From Usitatibacter rugosus (GTDB lineage Bacteria; Pseudomonadota; Gammaproteobacteria; Burkholderiales; Usitatibacteraceae), in assembly GCF_013003965.1 (NCBI RefSeq), contig NZ_CP053069.1, positions 3,007,419 through 3,071,418 on the forward strand: 64,000 nucleotides of DNA, written 5' to 3'. The notes below the pieces were generated by a model. It worked only from the letters and a program-made list of their open reading frames with translations, did no database searches and had not been told where the DNA came from. The translations under genes were made by a program, and so were the position numbers. Positions 23,321 through 33,981 of the stretch are shown in pieces. The stretch's first letter is position 1. Each line of letters opens with the position of its first letter.

Positions 23321-24484
23321 TCAGGCGGCGGAAGCGAGTGGGCTTCCGCCGGTGGCGGCGAGCTCGAGGAGCGCTTCCCGTACCAGTGGGACGCCCTGCC
23401 CGGTTGCCGCACTTGCCTTGATATTCAATATCTTACCATGAGCATCGCGGACGATTTCCGGCTCCAGGCCGGGCACCCGGTCGATCTGGTTGTACACCAG
23501 GATCTGCGGGACTTCGCCCGCGCCGATCTCTTCCAGCACCTCGTTCACCGAGCTGATGCGCTCGTCGCGAAGGGGATCGGCCGCGTCGACCACGTGCAGC
23601 AGCACGTCGGCCTGCACGGCCTCCTCCAGCGTCGCGCGGAACGCGGCCACGAGGGAGTGCGGAAGATCCTGGATGAAGCCCACGGTATCGGAGATGGCGG
23701 CGGTCGCGTCGTTTGCAAGCCACAGGCGGCGCGTCGTGGTATCGAGAGTCGCGAACAGCTTGTCGGCCACCAGCGTCTCGCCCTTGGTGAGGCGGTTGAA
23801 GAGCGTGGACTTGCCGGCGTTGGTGTAGCCCACGATGGAGACCCGAAGCATGCCCGAGCGATGCCGCCCCGAGCGTTGCGTTTCGCGAGTCCGCACCACC
23901 TTGGCGATGCGCTCCTTCAGCTTCTTGACGCGCTCGCCGATCAGGCGGCGGTCCAGCTCGAGCTGCTTCTCGCCCGGGCCGCCGGTCTTGCCGAGGCCGC
24001 CGCGCTGCCTTTCCAGGTGGGACCAGCCCTTGATGAGGCGCGTGGACTGGTGCTCCAGGCGCGCGAGCTCGACCTGCAGCTTGCCCTCGTGGGAGCGGGC
24101 ACGCGAGGCGAAGATCTCGAGGATGAGCTCGGTGCGGTCGTACACGCGCACCGGCTTCCAGCCCTCGCCCAGCGCGCGCTCGAGGTTGCGCACCTGCGCG
24201 GCCGAGAGGGCTTGGTCGAAGACCGCTGTTTGAGAGTTGTGGAGGCGAAGCGCGTCGCGGATCTGGTCGACTTTGCCGGAGCCGGCGAAGGTGGCCGGAT
24301 CGGGACGATCCCGCTTGCCGGTGACGACCTCGCCCACTCGGGCGCCGAGCGTTTCCACCAGGCGTGCCGCTTCCTCCGCACGAGCAGTGGCGTCCCGCTT
24401 CCCGAACTCCAGGGAAACGAGGACGGCCGTAGCGCGCGGATCAGCCCCTTTCGGGGTGCGGTCAGGCGTCTTGCGAGTGGTCAA
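23321..24484 (-). CDS. hflX: Ribosome-associated GTPase HflX
   Basis: A 387-residue GTPase that splits or rescues stalled 70S ribosomes. The N-terminal HflX domain includes [14 protein letters not shown] and [18 protein letters not shown], then the coiled linker with [19 protein letters not shown]. The G domain has GYTNAGKST (G1), DTTTRRL (G2 area), [10 protein letters not shown] (G3) and NQIDRV (G4). All nucleotide-binding motifs are intact. The start appears to be TTG at 24484, overlapping the hfq 3-prime end by 23 bp, so translation is probably coupled to hfq. Confidence 0.95.
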   Translation of the reverse strand: MTTRKTPDRTPKGADPRATAVLVSLEFGKRDATARAEEAARLVETLGARVGEVVTGKRDRPDPATFAGSGKVDQIRDALRLHNSQTAVFDQALSAAQVRNLERALGEGWKPVRVYDRTELILEIFASRARSHEGKLQVELARLEHQSTRLIKGWSHLERQRGGLGKTGGPGEKQLELDRRLIGERVKKLKERIAKVVRTRETQRSGRHRSGMLRVSIVGYTNAGKSTLFNRLTKGETLVADKLFATLDTTTRRLWLANDATAAISDTVGFIQDLPHSLVAAFRATLEEAVQADVLLHVVDAADPLRDERISSVNEVLEEIGAGEVPQILVYNQIDRVPGLEPEIVRDAHGKILNIKASAATGQGVPLVREALLELAATGGSPLASAA

Positions 24485-24701
24485 GTGGGACCGACACGGG
24501 TCGCGCCGGGACCACCGTGGAGATGGCGTGCTTGTAGACCATCTGGGTCACGGTGTTCTTGAGGAGCACGACGTACTGGTCGAACGATTCGATCTGGCCC
24601 TGGAGCTTGATGCCATTCACCAGGTAGATGGAAACCGGGACATGTTCCTTGCGCAGCGTGTTGAGGAACGGGTCTTGGAGGAGTTGCCCTTTGTTGCTCA
24701 T
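24462..24701 (-). CDS. hfq: RNA chaperone Hfq
   Basis: A 79-residue Sm-like hexameric RNA-binding protein that pairs small RNAs with mRNAs. The Sm1 motif region ([20 protein letters not shown]), [19 protein letters not shown] and the Sm2 signature [10 protein letters not shown] are all present. The C-terminal tail is short (about 14 residues), as usual in betaproteobacteria. The ATG at 24701 is preceded by AAGGGGC. An in-frame ATG 20 codons upstream is rejected because it adds an unconserved, noncoding-like segment. Confidence 0.97.
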   Translation of the reverse strand: MSNKGQLLQDPFLNTLRKEHVPVSIYLVNGIKLQGQIESFDQYVVLLKNTVTQMVYKHAISTVVPARPVSVPLDHSQDA

Positions 24702-24763
24702 TGTTTGCCCCTTGGGATTGCGGGTTTTCTGCGACTGCCCGATGCAAAAGGCATCGAGCAAGC

Positions 24764-24772
24764 ATCATACCA
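24764..24772 (-). promoter_or_regulatory. hfq: Extended -10 promoter candidate for hfq-hflX-hflKC
   Basis: On the minus strand TGG followed by TATGAT (24772-24764) matches an extended -10 element. No good -35 is seen. The transcript would start near 24757 and carry a small hairpin GATGC-AAAAG-GCATC (24741-24755) in the hfq leader. It lies in the 97-bp gap after der. Confidence 0.4.
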
Positions 24773-24798
24773 CCCCGGTCCGACCCCCCCTCTTACGG

Positions 24799-26202
24799 CT
24801 AGTTCCCGTACTTCTTCTTGGAGTAGATGCGGTTTTTACGCTTTGCGCGCTCCTGGCTAACAGTGAGCACCTGGGCTTTCTTCCCCGCGTAGGGGTTCGC
24901 TCCCGAGCGTAATTCGACCCGCAGCGGCGTTCCCTTCAGCTTGAAGGTCTTGATGAAGATGCCTTCGAGGTAGCGCTTGTAGGTGGCCTTGATATGGTCC
25001 GTGGCGCTGCCATGGATCACCACGATGGGCGGATTGGACCCACCCTGGTGTGCGTAGCGCAGCTTCGGGCGGATGCGGCCGGCCATCGGGGGCTGCTGCG
25101 CCTGCACGGCGGCCATGAGCGCGCGCGTCAACTTCGGGGTGGATAGCTTGGCCATGGCCGCGGCGAAAGCGCCGTCCACGCCCTCCAGCATCTTCTTGAT
25201 GCCAGTGCCATGGCGAGCCGAGATCTTGTGGAACTCCGCGAAATCGAGGAAGTGGAGCTTGCGCTCGAGGTCGGTCGCGATGTCCTTGCGCTTGTCGCTG
25301 TCGATCGCGTCCACCTTGTTCACCGCCACCACCAGCGCGCGGCCCGCTTCGAGGATGTAGCCGCCGATGTGGGCGTCCTGCTCACCGATGTCCTGGTCCG
25401 CATCCACGACGAGGATCACCACGTTGGCGCGCTCGATCGCCTGCAGCGTCTTGATGACCGAGAACTTCTCCACGGCCTCCCACACCTTGCCGCGCTTCCG
25501 GATGCCGGCGGTGTCGATCAGCGTGTAGAGCTTGCCGTCCTTCTCGAGCTCGATCTCGATGGAGTCGCGCGTCGTACCGGGCTGGTCGAACGCGATCACG
25601 CGTTCTTCACCCAGCAGGCGGTTCACGAGCGTGGACTTGCCGACGTTCGGCCGTCCCACGATGGCCACGCGCGGATGGTCGGGGATCTCTTCGTCTTCCT
25701 CGGGCTCGGGGAATTTCGCGAGCGCGTCCTCGATCAGCTGGCGGACACCCTCGCCGTGCTCGGCGGAGATCGCGATCGGATCTCCGAGGGCCAGCTCGTG
25801 GAATTCCGCGGTGACCATCGCCTCGCGCATGCCTTCGGCCTTGTTGACCGCGAGGTACACGGGCGCCTTGGCTTCCTTGCGCAGCATGGTCGCGATGCGC
25901 TTGTCCTGCGGGGCGAGGCCCGCGCGGCCGTCGACGAGGAACACGATGACGTCGGCCTCGGCGATCGCTTCACGCGCCTGGCGCGCCATCTCGGAGAGGA
26001 GGCCTTCCTTCGCGACCGGCTCGAAGCCGCCGGTGTCCACGACGATGAAGGGCTTCTCGCCCAGGCGGCCCTGGCCGTAGTGGCGGTCGCGCGTGAGGCC
26101 GGGGAGATCCGCCACCAGCGCGTCGCGGGAGCGCGTGAGGCGGTTGAACAGCGTCGACTTCCCGACGTTCGGCCTGCCGACGAGGACGACGGTCGGCTTC
26201 AA
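24799..26202 (-). CDS. der: Ribosome-assembly GTPase Der (EngA)
   Basis: A 467-residue protein with two tandem GTPase domains, essential for 50S maturation. G1 motifs GRPNVGKST lie at residues 9-17 and 183-191. G3 motifs DTGGF and DTAGI and G4 motifs NKAEG and NKVDA are present, followed by the KH-like C-terminal domain ([17 protein letters not shown]). The tail ends in a basic KKKYGN. The start codon is TTG at 26202, one base after the bamB TAG, where the Shine-Dalgarno must lie inside bamB. Confidence 0.96.
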   Translation of the reverse strand: MKPTVVLVGRPNVGKSTLFNRLTRSRDALVADLPGLTRDRHYGQGRLGEKPFIVVDTGGFEPVAKEGLLSEMARQAREAIAEADVIVFLVDGRAGLAPQDKRIATMLRKEAKAPVYLAVNKAEGMREAMVTAEFHELALGDPIAISAEHGEGVRQLIEDALAKFPEPEEDEEIPDHPRVAIVGRPNVGKSTLVNRLLGEERVIAFDQPGTTRDSIEIELEKDGKLYTLIDTAGIRKRGKVWEAVEKFSVIKTLQAIERANVVILVVDADQDIGEQDAHIGGYILEAGRALVVAVNKVDAIDSDKRKDIATDLERKLHFLDFAEFHKISARHGTGIKKMLEGVDGAFAAAMAKLSTPKLTRALMAAVQAQQPPMAGRIRPKLRYAHQGGSNPPIVVIHGSATDHIKATYKRYLEGIFIKTFKLKGTPLRVELRSGANPYAGKKAQVLTVSQERAKRKNRIYSKKKYGN

Positions 26203-26203
26203 G

Positions 26204-27346
26204 CTAGAACCGGATGGCTACGACCGAGCCGTTCGCGGTTTGCACGACGATGCCGCCCGGAGCCGGGATCATGGTGCGGATGGGGCTGCCGTCGGTGGCG
26301 ATGCGACCGATGAACTTGCCGTCCTCCACGGACAGCACGTGCACGAAGCCCTGGATGTCCCCGACCGCGACACGCCCGGCCACGATGAGCGGAGCCGTGA
26401 GGCGGCGATAGAGGAGCTTGTCCTGCTTCCACAGGCTGGCGCCGGTGTTCTTGTCCAGCGCGTGGACGTTGCCCGTGTCGTCGGCGATGTAGATGTTCTT
26501 GCCGTCCACGGCGAGGCCCTTCGAGCTCCAGATGTCGCGCGACCAGACCATGTTGCGCGTCTGGATCTCGAAGCACGCGACCTTGCCCTGGAACGCGGCC
26601 GCGCACACGCGCGCGCCGTCGACCACCGGCACGCCCGAGATATCGGCGATGCGCTCCAGCTCCGTGGCGCCCTTCGGCAGCGACACCGTGACTTCCCACG
26701 TGAGCTGGCCCGTGTCGATGTCGAGCGCGATCAGCTTGCCGCCGGGGTAGCCGGCGAGGACGTCGTTGCCGATGGCCTGCACGCCCGTGTCCGAGCGCAG
26801 CATCAGCACCGGCATCGGGCGCTGGTAGACCCACTTGCGCTTGCCGTCGTCGAGGTTGATGCCGACGATGCGGCCGTCGGCGGTGCGGATCACCGCGGTC
26901 TTCTTCGAGACCGACGCGGGGGCGATCACCTCGCTCGTCACGTTCGTGGTCCACACGGTCTTGCCCGTGGGATCGAAGGCGATGACGTCGCCCTTGCTCG
27001 TGCCCACGATGACCTTGCTCTCCTCGACCGCGAGGCCGCCCGAGATCGGGCGCTTGGCGTCGATGCGGCCCACGACCTTGCCGGTGTCTTCCTCGATCAT
27101 CGTGATGCCGCCGTCGGCCGCGGCGGCGTACACGCGCCCGCCCTCGATCTCCGGCGTGAACGAGAAGCCGAGCGCCTTGCCGACCGGCGTGGTCCATGCG
27201 GCCTTCATCGCGACCGTGGACTCGATGGGTGTCAGCGGCGTGGGCTTCGGAGCGTCGCCGCCGCCGATGCCGAAGACCCCGCAGCCTGCGAGGCCCAGCG
27301 TGATCGCGCAGCCCGCGATGCGTGCGGCGAGCGCGGCGCGACTCAT
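26204..27346 (-). CDS. bamB: Outer-membrane assembly lipoprotein BamB
   Basis: A 380-residue lipoprotein of the BAM complex. The signal peptide ends in the lipobox LAGC near residue 22, followed by Gly-rich and Pro-rich residues. The remainder is an eight-bladed PQQ-like propeller. Repeated blade motifs include [35 protein letters not shown] and [19 protein letters not shown]. It scaffolds BamA at the periplasmic face of the outer membrane. The ATG at 27346 overlaps the upstream TPR gene stop (ATGA). This yfgM-bamB-der order is shared across gamma- and betaproteobacteria. Confidence 0.94.
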   Translation of the reverse strand: MSRAALAARIAGCAITLGLAGCGVFGIGGGDAPKPTPLTPIESTVAMKAAWTTPVGKALGFSFTPEIEGGRVYAAAADGGITMIEEDTGKVVGRIDAKRPISGGLAVEESKVIVGTSKGDVIAFDPTGKTVWTTNVTSEVIAPASVSKKTAVIRTADGRIVGINLDDGKRKWVYQRPMPVLMLRSDTGVQAIGNDVLAGYPGGKLIALDIDTGQLTWEVTVSLPKGATELERIADISGVPVVDGARVCAAAFQGKVACFEIQTRNMVWSRDIWSSKGLAVDGKNIYIADDTGNVHALDKNTGASLWKQDKLLYRRLTAPLIVAGRVAVGDIQGFVHVLSVEDGKFIGRIATDGSPIRTMIPAPGGIVVQTANGSVVAIRF

Positions 27347-27981
27347 TGGGCCCCTCCGAGGGCGTTCAGCTTCACCTCGGCGACCTGCTTCACCGGGTTG
27401 CGCGGCTCGGCCTTCTCGATGGCGAGCTTGTACGAGGCGCGCGCCTCGTCCAGGCGGCCCTGCGAGAGCATCACGTCGCCGCGAAGGTCGGCCACGAGCG
27501 CCACGAAGGCCTCGTCCTTGTTCTGGTCGAGCACGGTGAGGGCTTCGGGATATTTCTTCTCGTCCATGAGGACGGCGGCCAGGCGAAGGCGCGCGACACC
27601 CTGCAGCTCCTTCGGCCCGTTCTTCACCACCCACTCGAGCTTCTCGCGCGCTTCGGCGTTCTTGCCCGCGTCGAAGGCGGCCTTGGCGGAGTAGAGCGCG
27701 GCCTCGGAAGCGCGGAAGGATCCCGGATGCTTCGCCATCAGCGCCTGCGCGCCCGTGTCGAGCGCCTTGGTGTCCTTCGCCTTCACCGCATCGGCGACCG
27801 GCGTGAACATGAGCGAGGCGTCCTCGGCGGAGGTGCGCTTGTAGTGGTTCCAGCCTTTCCAGCCGCCGAACGCCACGATCGCGGCCACGATGGCGCCGAT
27901 CACGAACCAGCGGTTGTCTTCCCACCAGGCCTTCAGCTCGGCGATGCGTTCCTGTTCCTCGAGATCGTACTGTCCGGACAT
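27343..27981 (-). CDS. yfgM: YfgM-type TPR protein, inner-membrane anchored (DUF2133/TPR_21)
   Basis: A 212-residue protein: a short cytoplasmic N-terminus (EEQERIAELKAWWEDN), one membrane helix (RWFVIGAIVAAIVAFGGW), and a periplasmic domain of TPR-like helical pairs (DTGAQALMAKHPGSFRASEA, ARLRLAAVLMDEKKYPEAL). This matches YfgM, which binds SecYEG and PpiD and helps periplasmic chaperoning in E. coli. It is directly upstream of bamB with a 4-bp overlap and 26 bp downstream of hisS, the conserved location. Confidence 0.9.
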   Translation of the reverse strand: MSGQYDLEEQERIAELKAWWEDNRWFVIGAIVAAIVAFGGWKGWNHYKRTSAEDASLMFTPVADAVKAKDTKALDTGAQALMAKHPGSFRASEAALYSAKAAFDAGKNAEAREKLEWVVKNGPKELQGVARLRLAAVLMDEKKYPEALTVLDQNKDEAFVALVADLRGDVMLSQGRLDEARASYKLAIEKAEPRNPVKQVAEVKLNALGGAQ

Positions 27982-28007
27982 GGTCTTCTTTCGTCTTTGC
28001 GCGTCTG

Positions 28008-29258
28008 TTATTCGGATACGCGCGCGAGGAAGGCCTCGCGCGTCACGAGCGCCTGGGGCTCTTCGGCCCGCAGCGCTTTCAGCGTTACCTTCCCGGCGCC
28101 GACTTCGTCGTCACCGAGGATTGCCGCGAAGCGGGCGCCCGAGGCGTCCGCCTTCTTCATCTGCGACTTGAAGCTCGCACCGTTGCCCATCACCACCGAG
28201 CGGCCGCCGTCGCGCAGCCACTCGGCAAGCTTCCACGCGGCGGTGGTCGCCGCCTCGCCCGAGTGGACGACGAACACGTCCGGCTCGGCCTTTGCCGCGA
28301 TGCCGTGCGCCTGCATGACCAGCAGCACGCGCTCCATGCCCATGCCGAAGCCGGTGGCCGGCGTGGGCTTGCCGCCCAGCTGCTCGAACAGGCCATCGTA
28401 CCGGCCGCCGCCCGCGATGGTCGATTGCGCGCCGATCTTGTCGGAGACCCACTCGAACACGGTGCGATTGTAGTAGTCCATGCCCCGCACGAGGCGCGGG
28501 TTCACGGTGAACTCCAGGCCCGACTCCTTCAGCAGCCGCTGCAGGCCCTCGAAATGCTTGGCGGCAGGCTCGCCGAGATCCGCGGCGAGCTTCGGCGCGC
28601 CGTCGATCATCGACTGCATGGCAGGGTTCTTCGAATCGAGGATGCGCAGCGGGTTGGCGTGCAGGCGCTTCTTCGAATCCTCGTCCAGCTCGCTCTCGTG
28701 CTTCGTGAAGTACGCGACGAGCTTCTCGCGGTGCGCCTTGCGGTCGGACGCATCGCCGATCGAATTCACGTGCAGCGAGACCGGTCCGATCCCGAGCGCT
28801 TTCCAGAGCCTGCCCAGCATCACGATCTGCTCCGCGTCCACGTCCGGGCCTTCGAAGCCGAGGGCCTCCACGTCGTACTGGTAGAACTCGCGCTGGCGGC
28901 CCTTCTGCGGCTTCTCGTAGCGGAACATCGGGCCCGAGGTCCACACGCGCATGGGCCCGTTGTAGAGGAAGTTGTGCTCGATCGCCGCGCGCACGATGCC
29001 GGCGGTGGCTTCGGGGCGCAGCGTCATGCTCTCGCCGTTGCGGTCGGGGAAGGTGTACATCTCCTTGCCCACGATGTCCGTCACCTCGCCGATCGAGCGT
29101 ACGAAGAGCGGCGTGAACTCCACCACGGGCGTGCGCATGTACACGTAGCCGTACTGGCGGAAGACGTCGCGGCACGCGTCCTCGAGCTTTTCCCAAAGCG
29201 GGGACGCATCCGGCAGCACGTCTTCCATGCCGCGGATCGCCTGCAGTTTCTCGCTCAT
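28008..29258 (-). CDS. hisS: Histidyl-tRNA synthetase
   Basis: A 416-residue class II synthetase that charges tRNA-His. It starts [20 protein letters not shown]. Motif 1 is in [17 protein letters not shown], motif 2 in [20 protein letters not shown], the His-A loop in [15 protein letters not shown] and motif 3 in [12 protein letters not shown]. The C-terminal anticodon-binding domain follows. The ATG at 29258 overlaps the ispG stop (ATGA). A much longer frame extending upstream through ispG is only coincidental. Confidence 0.97.
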   Translation of the reverse strand: MSEKLQAIRGMEDVLPDASPLWEKLEDACRDVFRQYGYVYMRTPVVEFTPLFVRSIGEVTDIVGKEMYTFPDRNGESMTLRPEATAGIVRAAIEHNFLYNGPMRVWTSGPMFRYEKPQKGRQREFYQYDVEALGFEGPDVDAEQIVMLGRLWKALGIGPVSLHVNSIGDASDRKAHREKLVAYFTKHESELDEDSKKRLHANPLRILDSKNPAMQSMIDGAPKLAADLGEPAAKHFEGLQRLLKESGLEFTVNPRLVRGMDYYNRTVFEWVSDKIGAQSTIAGGGRYDGLFEQLGGKPTPATGFGMGMERVLLVMQAHGIAAKAEPDVFVVHSGEAATTAAWKLAEWLRDGGRSVVMGNGASFKSQMKKADASGARFAAILGDDEVGAGKVTLKALRAEEPQALVTREAFLARVSE

Positions 29259-30529
29259 GAGTCGACGGCCTGGATCGCGATGGTCTTCTTGCGTTGGGCG
29301 GGCTTGCGGTCGGCGCCGGCCGCGTAGCGGGTGCGCACGTACTCCTCGACGAGCGCCTGGAATTCCTCGGCGATGCGATCGCCCTTCAGCGTGACCGAGC
29401 GCTCGCCGTCGACGAACACCGGCGCCACGGGCTTCTCGCCCGAGCCCGGCAGCGAGATGCCGATGTCGGCCAGCTTCGATTCGCCCGGGCCGTTCACGAC
29501 GCAGCCCATCACGGCCACGTGCATGTCCTCGACGCCGGGGTGCTTCGCTTTCCACACCGGCATCTGCTCGCGCAGGTAGGTCTGGATGCGCTCGGCGAGT
29601 TCCTGGAAATACGTGCTCGTCGTGCGGCCGCAGCCGGGGCATGCGGTCACCATCGGCGTGAACGAGCGCAGGCCCATCGTCTGCAGGATCTCCTGCGCGA
29701 CGATGACTTCCTTGGTGCGGTCGCCGTTCGGCTCCGGCGTGAGCGAGACGCGGATCGTGTCGCCGATGCCTTGCTGCAGCAGCACGCCCATCGCGGCCGT
29801 CGAGGCGACGATGCCCTTGGAGCCCATGCCCGCTTCGGTGAGGCCCAGGTGCAGCGCGTAGTCGCAGCGGGTGGCGAGGTCCCGGTAGACCTTGATGAGG
29901 TCCTGCACCGCGGAGACCTTGCACGACAGGATGATGTTCTCGGCGGGCAGGCCCCACTTCACGGCTTGCGCGGCGCTCTCGAGCGCGGAGACGACGAGCG
30001 CCTCCCGCATCACGGCATCGGCTTCCAGCGGTCGGGCGAGCTTGCCGTTCTCGTCCATCAGGCGGGCGAGCAGCTCCGGATCGAGCGAGCCCCAGTTCAC
30101 GCCGATGCGCACGGGCTTCTTGTGCTCGATGGCCTTCTCGATCATCGCGGAGAACTGCTCGTCGCGCCGCGTGCCGTGGCCGACGTTGCCCGGGTTGATG
30201 CGGTACTTGTCGAGCACCACCGCGCACTCGGGCGCCTGGGCGAGGATCTTGTGGCCGTTGAAGTGGAAGTCGCCGACGAGCGGGACCTTCACGCCCATCG
30301 CGTCCAAGCGCTTGCGGATCTCCGGCACCTGGCGGCCGGCTTCGATCGTGTTCACGGTGATGCGCACGATCTCGCTGCCGGCGCGCGCGAGGGCGGCGAC
30401 CTGCTCGGCGGTGGCTTTGGCGTCCTCGGTGTCCGTGTTGGTCATGGACTGCACGAGGATGGGCGCGTCGCCGCCGATCACCTTGTCGGCGACACGGACG
30501 GCGCGCGAGGCGCGGCGGATGACGCTCAT
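29255..30529 (-). CDS. ispG: 4-hydroxy-3-methylbut-2-enyl diphosphate synthase (IspG/GcpE)
   Basis: A 424-residue iron-sulfur enzyme of the non-mevalonate isoprenoid pathway that reductively converts MEcPP to HMBPP. The TIM-barrel N-terminus has [19 protein letters not shown] and GVNWGSLD. The C-terminal cluster ligands are ACPGCGRT (CXXC) and the single Cys in [11 protein letters not shown] with the following conserved Glu. The length matches the two-domain bacterial form lacking the plant insertion. It lies 10 bp after the RodZ-like gene and is coupled to hisS. Confidence 0.96.
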   Translation of the reverse strand: MSVIRRASRAVRVADKVIGGDAPILVQSMTNTDTEDAKATAEQVAALARAGSEIVRITVNTIEAGRQVPEIRKRLDAMGVKVPLVGDFHFNGHKILAQAPECAVVLDKYRINPGNVGHGTRRDEQFSAMIEKAIEHKKPVRIGVNWGSLDPELLARLMDENGKLARPLEADAVMREALVVSALESAAQAVKWGLPAENIILSCKVSAVQDLIKVYRDLATRCDYALHLGLTEAGMGSKGIVASTAAMGVLLQQGIGDTIRVSLTPEPNGDRTKEVIVAQEILQTMGLRSFTPMVTACPGCGRTTSTYFQELAERIQTYLREQMPVWKAKHPGVEDMHVAVMGCVVNGPGESKLADIGISLPGSGEKPVAPVFVDGERSVTLKGDRIAEEFQALVEEYVRTRYAAGADRKPAQRKKTIAIQAVDS

Positions 30530-30539
30530 GCGGGAAGTC

Positions 30540-31511
30540 CTAGTTGATCGTGAATCGCGCGACGGCGACTTTGGTATGCGGCTCGAGGTCGAACGGCCGG
30601 TCGTTGAGGAACATGGAGACCTCGGGCGCGTTGCCGACGACGACGCTGAAAGGTCCCTTGCCGATCACCTCGGCCTCGCTGCCGCCTTGCTGGTTGCGCG
30701 ACAGCAACACCTTGCCGCGGCCGTCCTTGATCTCGACCCAAGCCGTGCCGCGGAATTTGAGGCGGATCACGCTGCCGCCCGCCGCGACCACGGAGCCGGC
30801 ATCGACGGTGTTCGGCAGCGAAGAGGCGGAGTTGACCGACGAAGCGGGCGATGCGAATGCGGTTTCGGTCTTGGGCGGCGCGGCCTTCGCGGTCTCGGCT
30901 TTCGCGCTCTCGGCTTTCGCAGCCTCGGCCTTCGGAGGCTCGCTCTTGGCGGGCTTCGCGGGCGCGGGCGCAGGCGGGGGCTCGGCCTTCACGGGCTCGG
31001 GCTTCGCAGGCTCCACGTACCTCGGCGCCTCCACCGGAGCGGGCAACGGCTCGACGGCCTTCGGCGCCTCGACGACCATCGCCGGCTTGCGCGCGGCCGA
31101 CGGCGGCGGAGACGTGCGGACGAAGAGCCACCAGTACATCGTCGCGAAGCACACGGAGACGACGACGGTGGCGATGCCCGCGGCCTTCACGTACGGATTG
31201 GCGAGGCGGTCGGCCAGCGGATCGAAGCGGATGTTCTGGCTCGCGACCACGATGCCGGGACGCGAGTGTTCCGGGCTCTCGTTGTGAAGGGCTTCGAGGA
31301 TCGGGTTGGGATCGAGCCCGATCACCTTCGCGTAGTTGCGCACGAAGCCGCGCAGGAACGTGCCGCGCGGCAGGCGCGAGTAGTCGCCCGTCTCCAGCGC
31401 CTCGACCTGCGAGACGCTCATGTGGAGGCGTTGCGCGACGTCGGAGCGCGAGAGGTTCTGGCGCTCGCGCTCGGCGGCTAGGGCTGCGCCCGCGATCGGC
31501 AAGGTGCTCAC
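30540..31511 (-). CDS. rodZ: RodZ-like helix-turn-helix membrane protein
   Basis: A 323-residue bitopic protein. Residues about 10-75 form an HTH_25 domain ([36 protein letters not shown]). A membrane helix at about 107-130 ([20 protein letters not shown]) is followed by a Pro/Ala/Lys-rich periplasmic linker of about 90 residues and a C-terminal DUF4115 beta domain ([20 protein letters not shown]). RodZ links MreB to the wall-elongation machinery. The linker's repeated KAE/AKA tracts are low-complexity. It initiates at GTG 31511, overlapping pilF (GTGA). This position between pilF and ispG is conserved in proteobacteria. Confidence 0.88.
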   Translation of the reverse strand: MSTLPIAGAALAAERERQNLSRSDVAQRLHMSVSQVEALETGDYSRLPRGTFLRGFVRNYAKVIGLDPNPILEALHNESPEHSRPGIVVASQNIRFDPLADRLANPYVKAAGIATVVVSVCFATMYWWLFVRTSPPPSAARKPAMVVEAPKAVEPLPAPVEAPRYVEPAKPEPVKAEPPPAPAPAKPAKSEPPKAEAAKAESAKAETAKAAPPKTETAFASPASSVNSASSLPNTVDAGSVVAAGGSVIRLKFRGTAWVEIKDGRGKVLLSRNQQGGSEAEVIGKGPFSVVVGNAPEVSMFLNDRPFDLEPHTKVAVARFTIN

Positions 31512-32284
31512 GACGCCTTCTTCTGCTCCAGGTCCTTGGTTTGAGGGTGGTCCGGGAAGCGGCGGCGAAGCTGCTGCATGAAGCTGTCCTCGGAAGCCTT
31601 GTCACCGGTGCCGCGCGCGATCTTCACGCCGAGCACCAGCGACTCGAGCGAAGGTTGCGACACGCGCATGTAGCGATTCAGGTAGGCCTCGGCGTCCTTC
31701 ATCTCGCCGCGCTCGTACGTCACTTCGGCCAGGTTGAAGAGGGCGCCGATGAGGTCCGGACGGATGGAGATCGCGCGGCGCAGGTAGAGCTCCGCGTCGG
31801 CGGGACGATTGGCGCGGCGCATGCAGAGGCCCGCGTTGAGGTACGCCTTCTCCGGCGTGGGATACAGCGGGTTGGCCGCGGCGCGCACCATCATGTCGAT
31901 GCCCTTCTGCATGTCGCCGCGCGTGCACGTGAACCAGCCGTAGTTGTTCAGCACTTCGGAATTGTTCGGGTCGAGGCGCACGGCGCGCTCGAAGGCCTCG
32001 CGGGCGCCGGCGTCGTCGCGCAGCTCCATGAGGATCAGGCCCTGCATGTTGTACGCGGGGACGTAGTTCGGATCGTCCTTGATCGCGAGCTTCGTCTCCG
32101 ACAGCGCCACGGCGATGGCGCCGCGCTGGTAGTACTCGCCCGCGAGGGAGGCGTGGATCTCGGCCCGGCGGCGGGCATCGGCGAGCGAGCCTTCGGTCAC
32201 GCCGCCCGTCGTCGAGGTATTGGAGGAAACGCAACCGGCCAGCGCGAGCGCGGCCAGGGTGATGCCGATCAGCGCACGGTTCAA
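31508..32284 (-). CDS. pilF: Type IV pilus assembly lipoprotein PilF/PilW
   Basis: A 258-residue TPR lipoprotein. The signal peptide ends in LALAGC. Six TPR-like repeats follow, including [40 protein letters not shown] and [16 protein letters not shown]. In pilus systems this pilotin places the PilQ secretin in the outer membrane, and some family members occur without pili. The start codon is TTG at 32284, overlapping the rlmN stop. No other pilus genes are in the window, but the rlmN-pilF-rodZ order is the standard location. Confidence 0.9.
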   Translation of the reverse strand: MNRALIGITLAALALAGCVSSNTSTTGGVTEGSLADARRRAEIHASLAGEYYQRGAIAVALSETKLAIKDDPNYVPAYNMQGLILMELRDDAGAREAFERAVRLDPNNSEVLNNYGWFTCTRGDMQKGIDMMVRAAANPLYPTPEKAYLNAGLCMRRANRPADAELYLRRAISIRPDLIGALFNLAEVTYERGEMKDAEAYLNRYMRVSQPSLESLVLGVKIARGTGDKASEDSFMQQLRRRFPDHPQTKDLEQKKAS

Positions 32285-33468
32285 GCAGCCTCCCGATGGA
32301 TCTTGATGGTCTTCTTCTTCATCCGGTTCACGACCTGGCCGGCCAGCTGGCCGCAGGCCGCGTCGATGTCGTCGCCCCGCGTCTTGCGCACGGTGGCGAT
32401 GAATCCGGCTTCGATGAGGATCGACTGGAAGCGCCGGACGGCCTCCATGTCGGTGCGCTTGAACCCCGATTCTGCGAACGGGTTGAACGGGATGAGGTTC
32501 ACCTTCGACGGGATGCGCGAGAGCAGCTTCGCGAGCTGCTTCGCCTGCGCCGGGGAATCGTTCACGCCGGCGAGCATCACGTACTCGAAAGTGATGAAGT
32601 CGCGCGGGGCGACCTCGAGATAATCACGGCACGCGTCCATCAGTGTTTCGATGGGGTAGGTGGCGTTGATGGGCATGATCTTCGTGCGCAGCTCGTCGTC
32701 GGGAGCGTGAAGGCTCACCGCGAGTGCCACGGGCAGGCGATCCTTCAGCTTGCGGATGCCGGGCACGACGCCCGACGTGGAGAGCGTGACGCGGCGACGT
32801 GACAGCCCGTAGGCGTGGTCGTCGAGCATCATCTCCATCGCATCGGTGACCGGAACGAAATTGTTGAGCGGCTCGCCCATGCCCATCATCACGACGTTGG
32901 TGACGGGACGGCGCTCGTCCTTGCGCTCGAGGCCGTGCTCGGGATCCTCTTCGCGTTCCACCGGATCCTCACCCTTCACCGTACGCGGCGGGATGCGGAA
33001 CGGCAGGCCTTCCTTCGCCATCTCTTCCAGGCGGCGATTCGCGACCCAGAGCTGGCCCACGATCTCGCCGACGGAAAGGTCGCGATTGAAGCCCTGGCGG
33101 CCGGTCGAGCAGAACTTGCAGTCGAGCGCGCAGCCGACCTGCGACGACACGCACAGCGTGCCGCGATCGTCCTCGGGGATGAAGACCGTCTCCACGCCGT
33201 TGCCCACGCCGACATCGAAGAGCCACTTCACCGTGCCGTCGGACGAGCGATGCTCGGAGAGGATCTCGGGACCCTCCACCGTCGCGTGCTCGTGCAGCTT
33301 GGCGCGCAGCGACTTCGCGAGATCCGTCATGGCGTCGAAATCGGCGACGCCGCGCTGGTGGATCCAGTGGTAGACCTGCTTCGCGCGGAACGGCTTTTCG
33401 CCGAGCGTGGCAAACCACTCGGTCATCGCCGTTCGCGTGAGACCCAGCAGGTTGGTCTTCGAAGTCAT
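32281..33468 (-). CDS. rlmN: Dual-specificity 23S rRNA/tRNA adenine-C2 methyltransferase
   Basis: A 395-residue radical-SAM enzyme that methylates A2503 of 23S rRNA and A37 of some tRNAs. The cluster Cys residues are 113, 117 and 120 (CALDCKFC). [12 protein letters not shown] and [13 protein letters not shown] follow, and the methyl-carrying Cys lies in DIDAACGQL near the C-terminus. The start at ATG 33468 begins the conserved [12 protein letters not shown]. Between [10 protein letters not shown] and VTNVVMM there is a highly charged stretch of roughly 40 residues (about 143-185) that looks longer than in typical RlmN. It is downstream of ndk by 22 bp. Confidence 0.95.
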   Translation of the reverse strand: MTSKTNLLGLTRTAMTEWFATLGEKPFRAKQVYHWIHQRGVADFDAMTDLAKSLRAKLHEHATVEGPEILSEHRSSDGTVKWLFDVGVGNGVETVFIPEDDRGTLCVSSQVGCALDCKFCSTGRQGFNRDLSVGEIVGQLWVANRRLEEMAKEGLPFRIPPRTVKGEDPVEREEDPEHGLERKDERRPVTNVVMMGMGEPLNNFVPVTDAMEMMLDDHAYGLSRRRVTLSTSGVVPGIRKLKDRLPVALAVSLHAPDDELRTKIMPINATYPIETLMDACRDYLEVAPRDFITFEYVMLAGVNDSPAQAKQLAKLLSRIPSKVNLIPFNPFAESGFKRTDMEAVRRFQSILIEAGFIATVRKTRGDDIDAACGQLAGQVVNRMKKKTIKIHREAA

Positions 33469-33490
33469 GGTCGGGCTCTTGCCCGCGCGG

Positions 33491-33916
<426 letters not shown>

Positions 33917-33952
33917 AAATCCTCGCTAACTGAATGAAATATTTAGCTTTTC

Positions 33953-33981
33953 ATTCTAGCAGAGCGGGGGTGAAAAAGCTA
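33953..33981 (-). promoter_or_regulatory. ndk: Candidate promoter for the ndk operon
   Basis: TAGAAT (33958-33953 on the minus strand) is a good -10. TAGCTT lies 17 bp upstream as a weak -35, overlapping the tilS stop codon. The 62-bp tilS-ndk gap is AT-rich compared with its surroundings, as expected for a promoter. Confidence 0.4.

Noticed and set aside
24741-24755. The GATGC-AAAAG-GCATC hairpin upstream of hfq as a terminator of der.
   Set aside because: The stem is only 5 bp with no T-tract, and it lies downstream of the likely hfq promoter, so it is at best a small leader hairpin.
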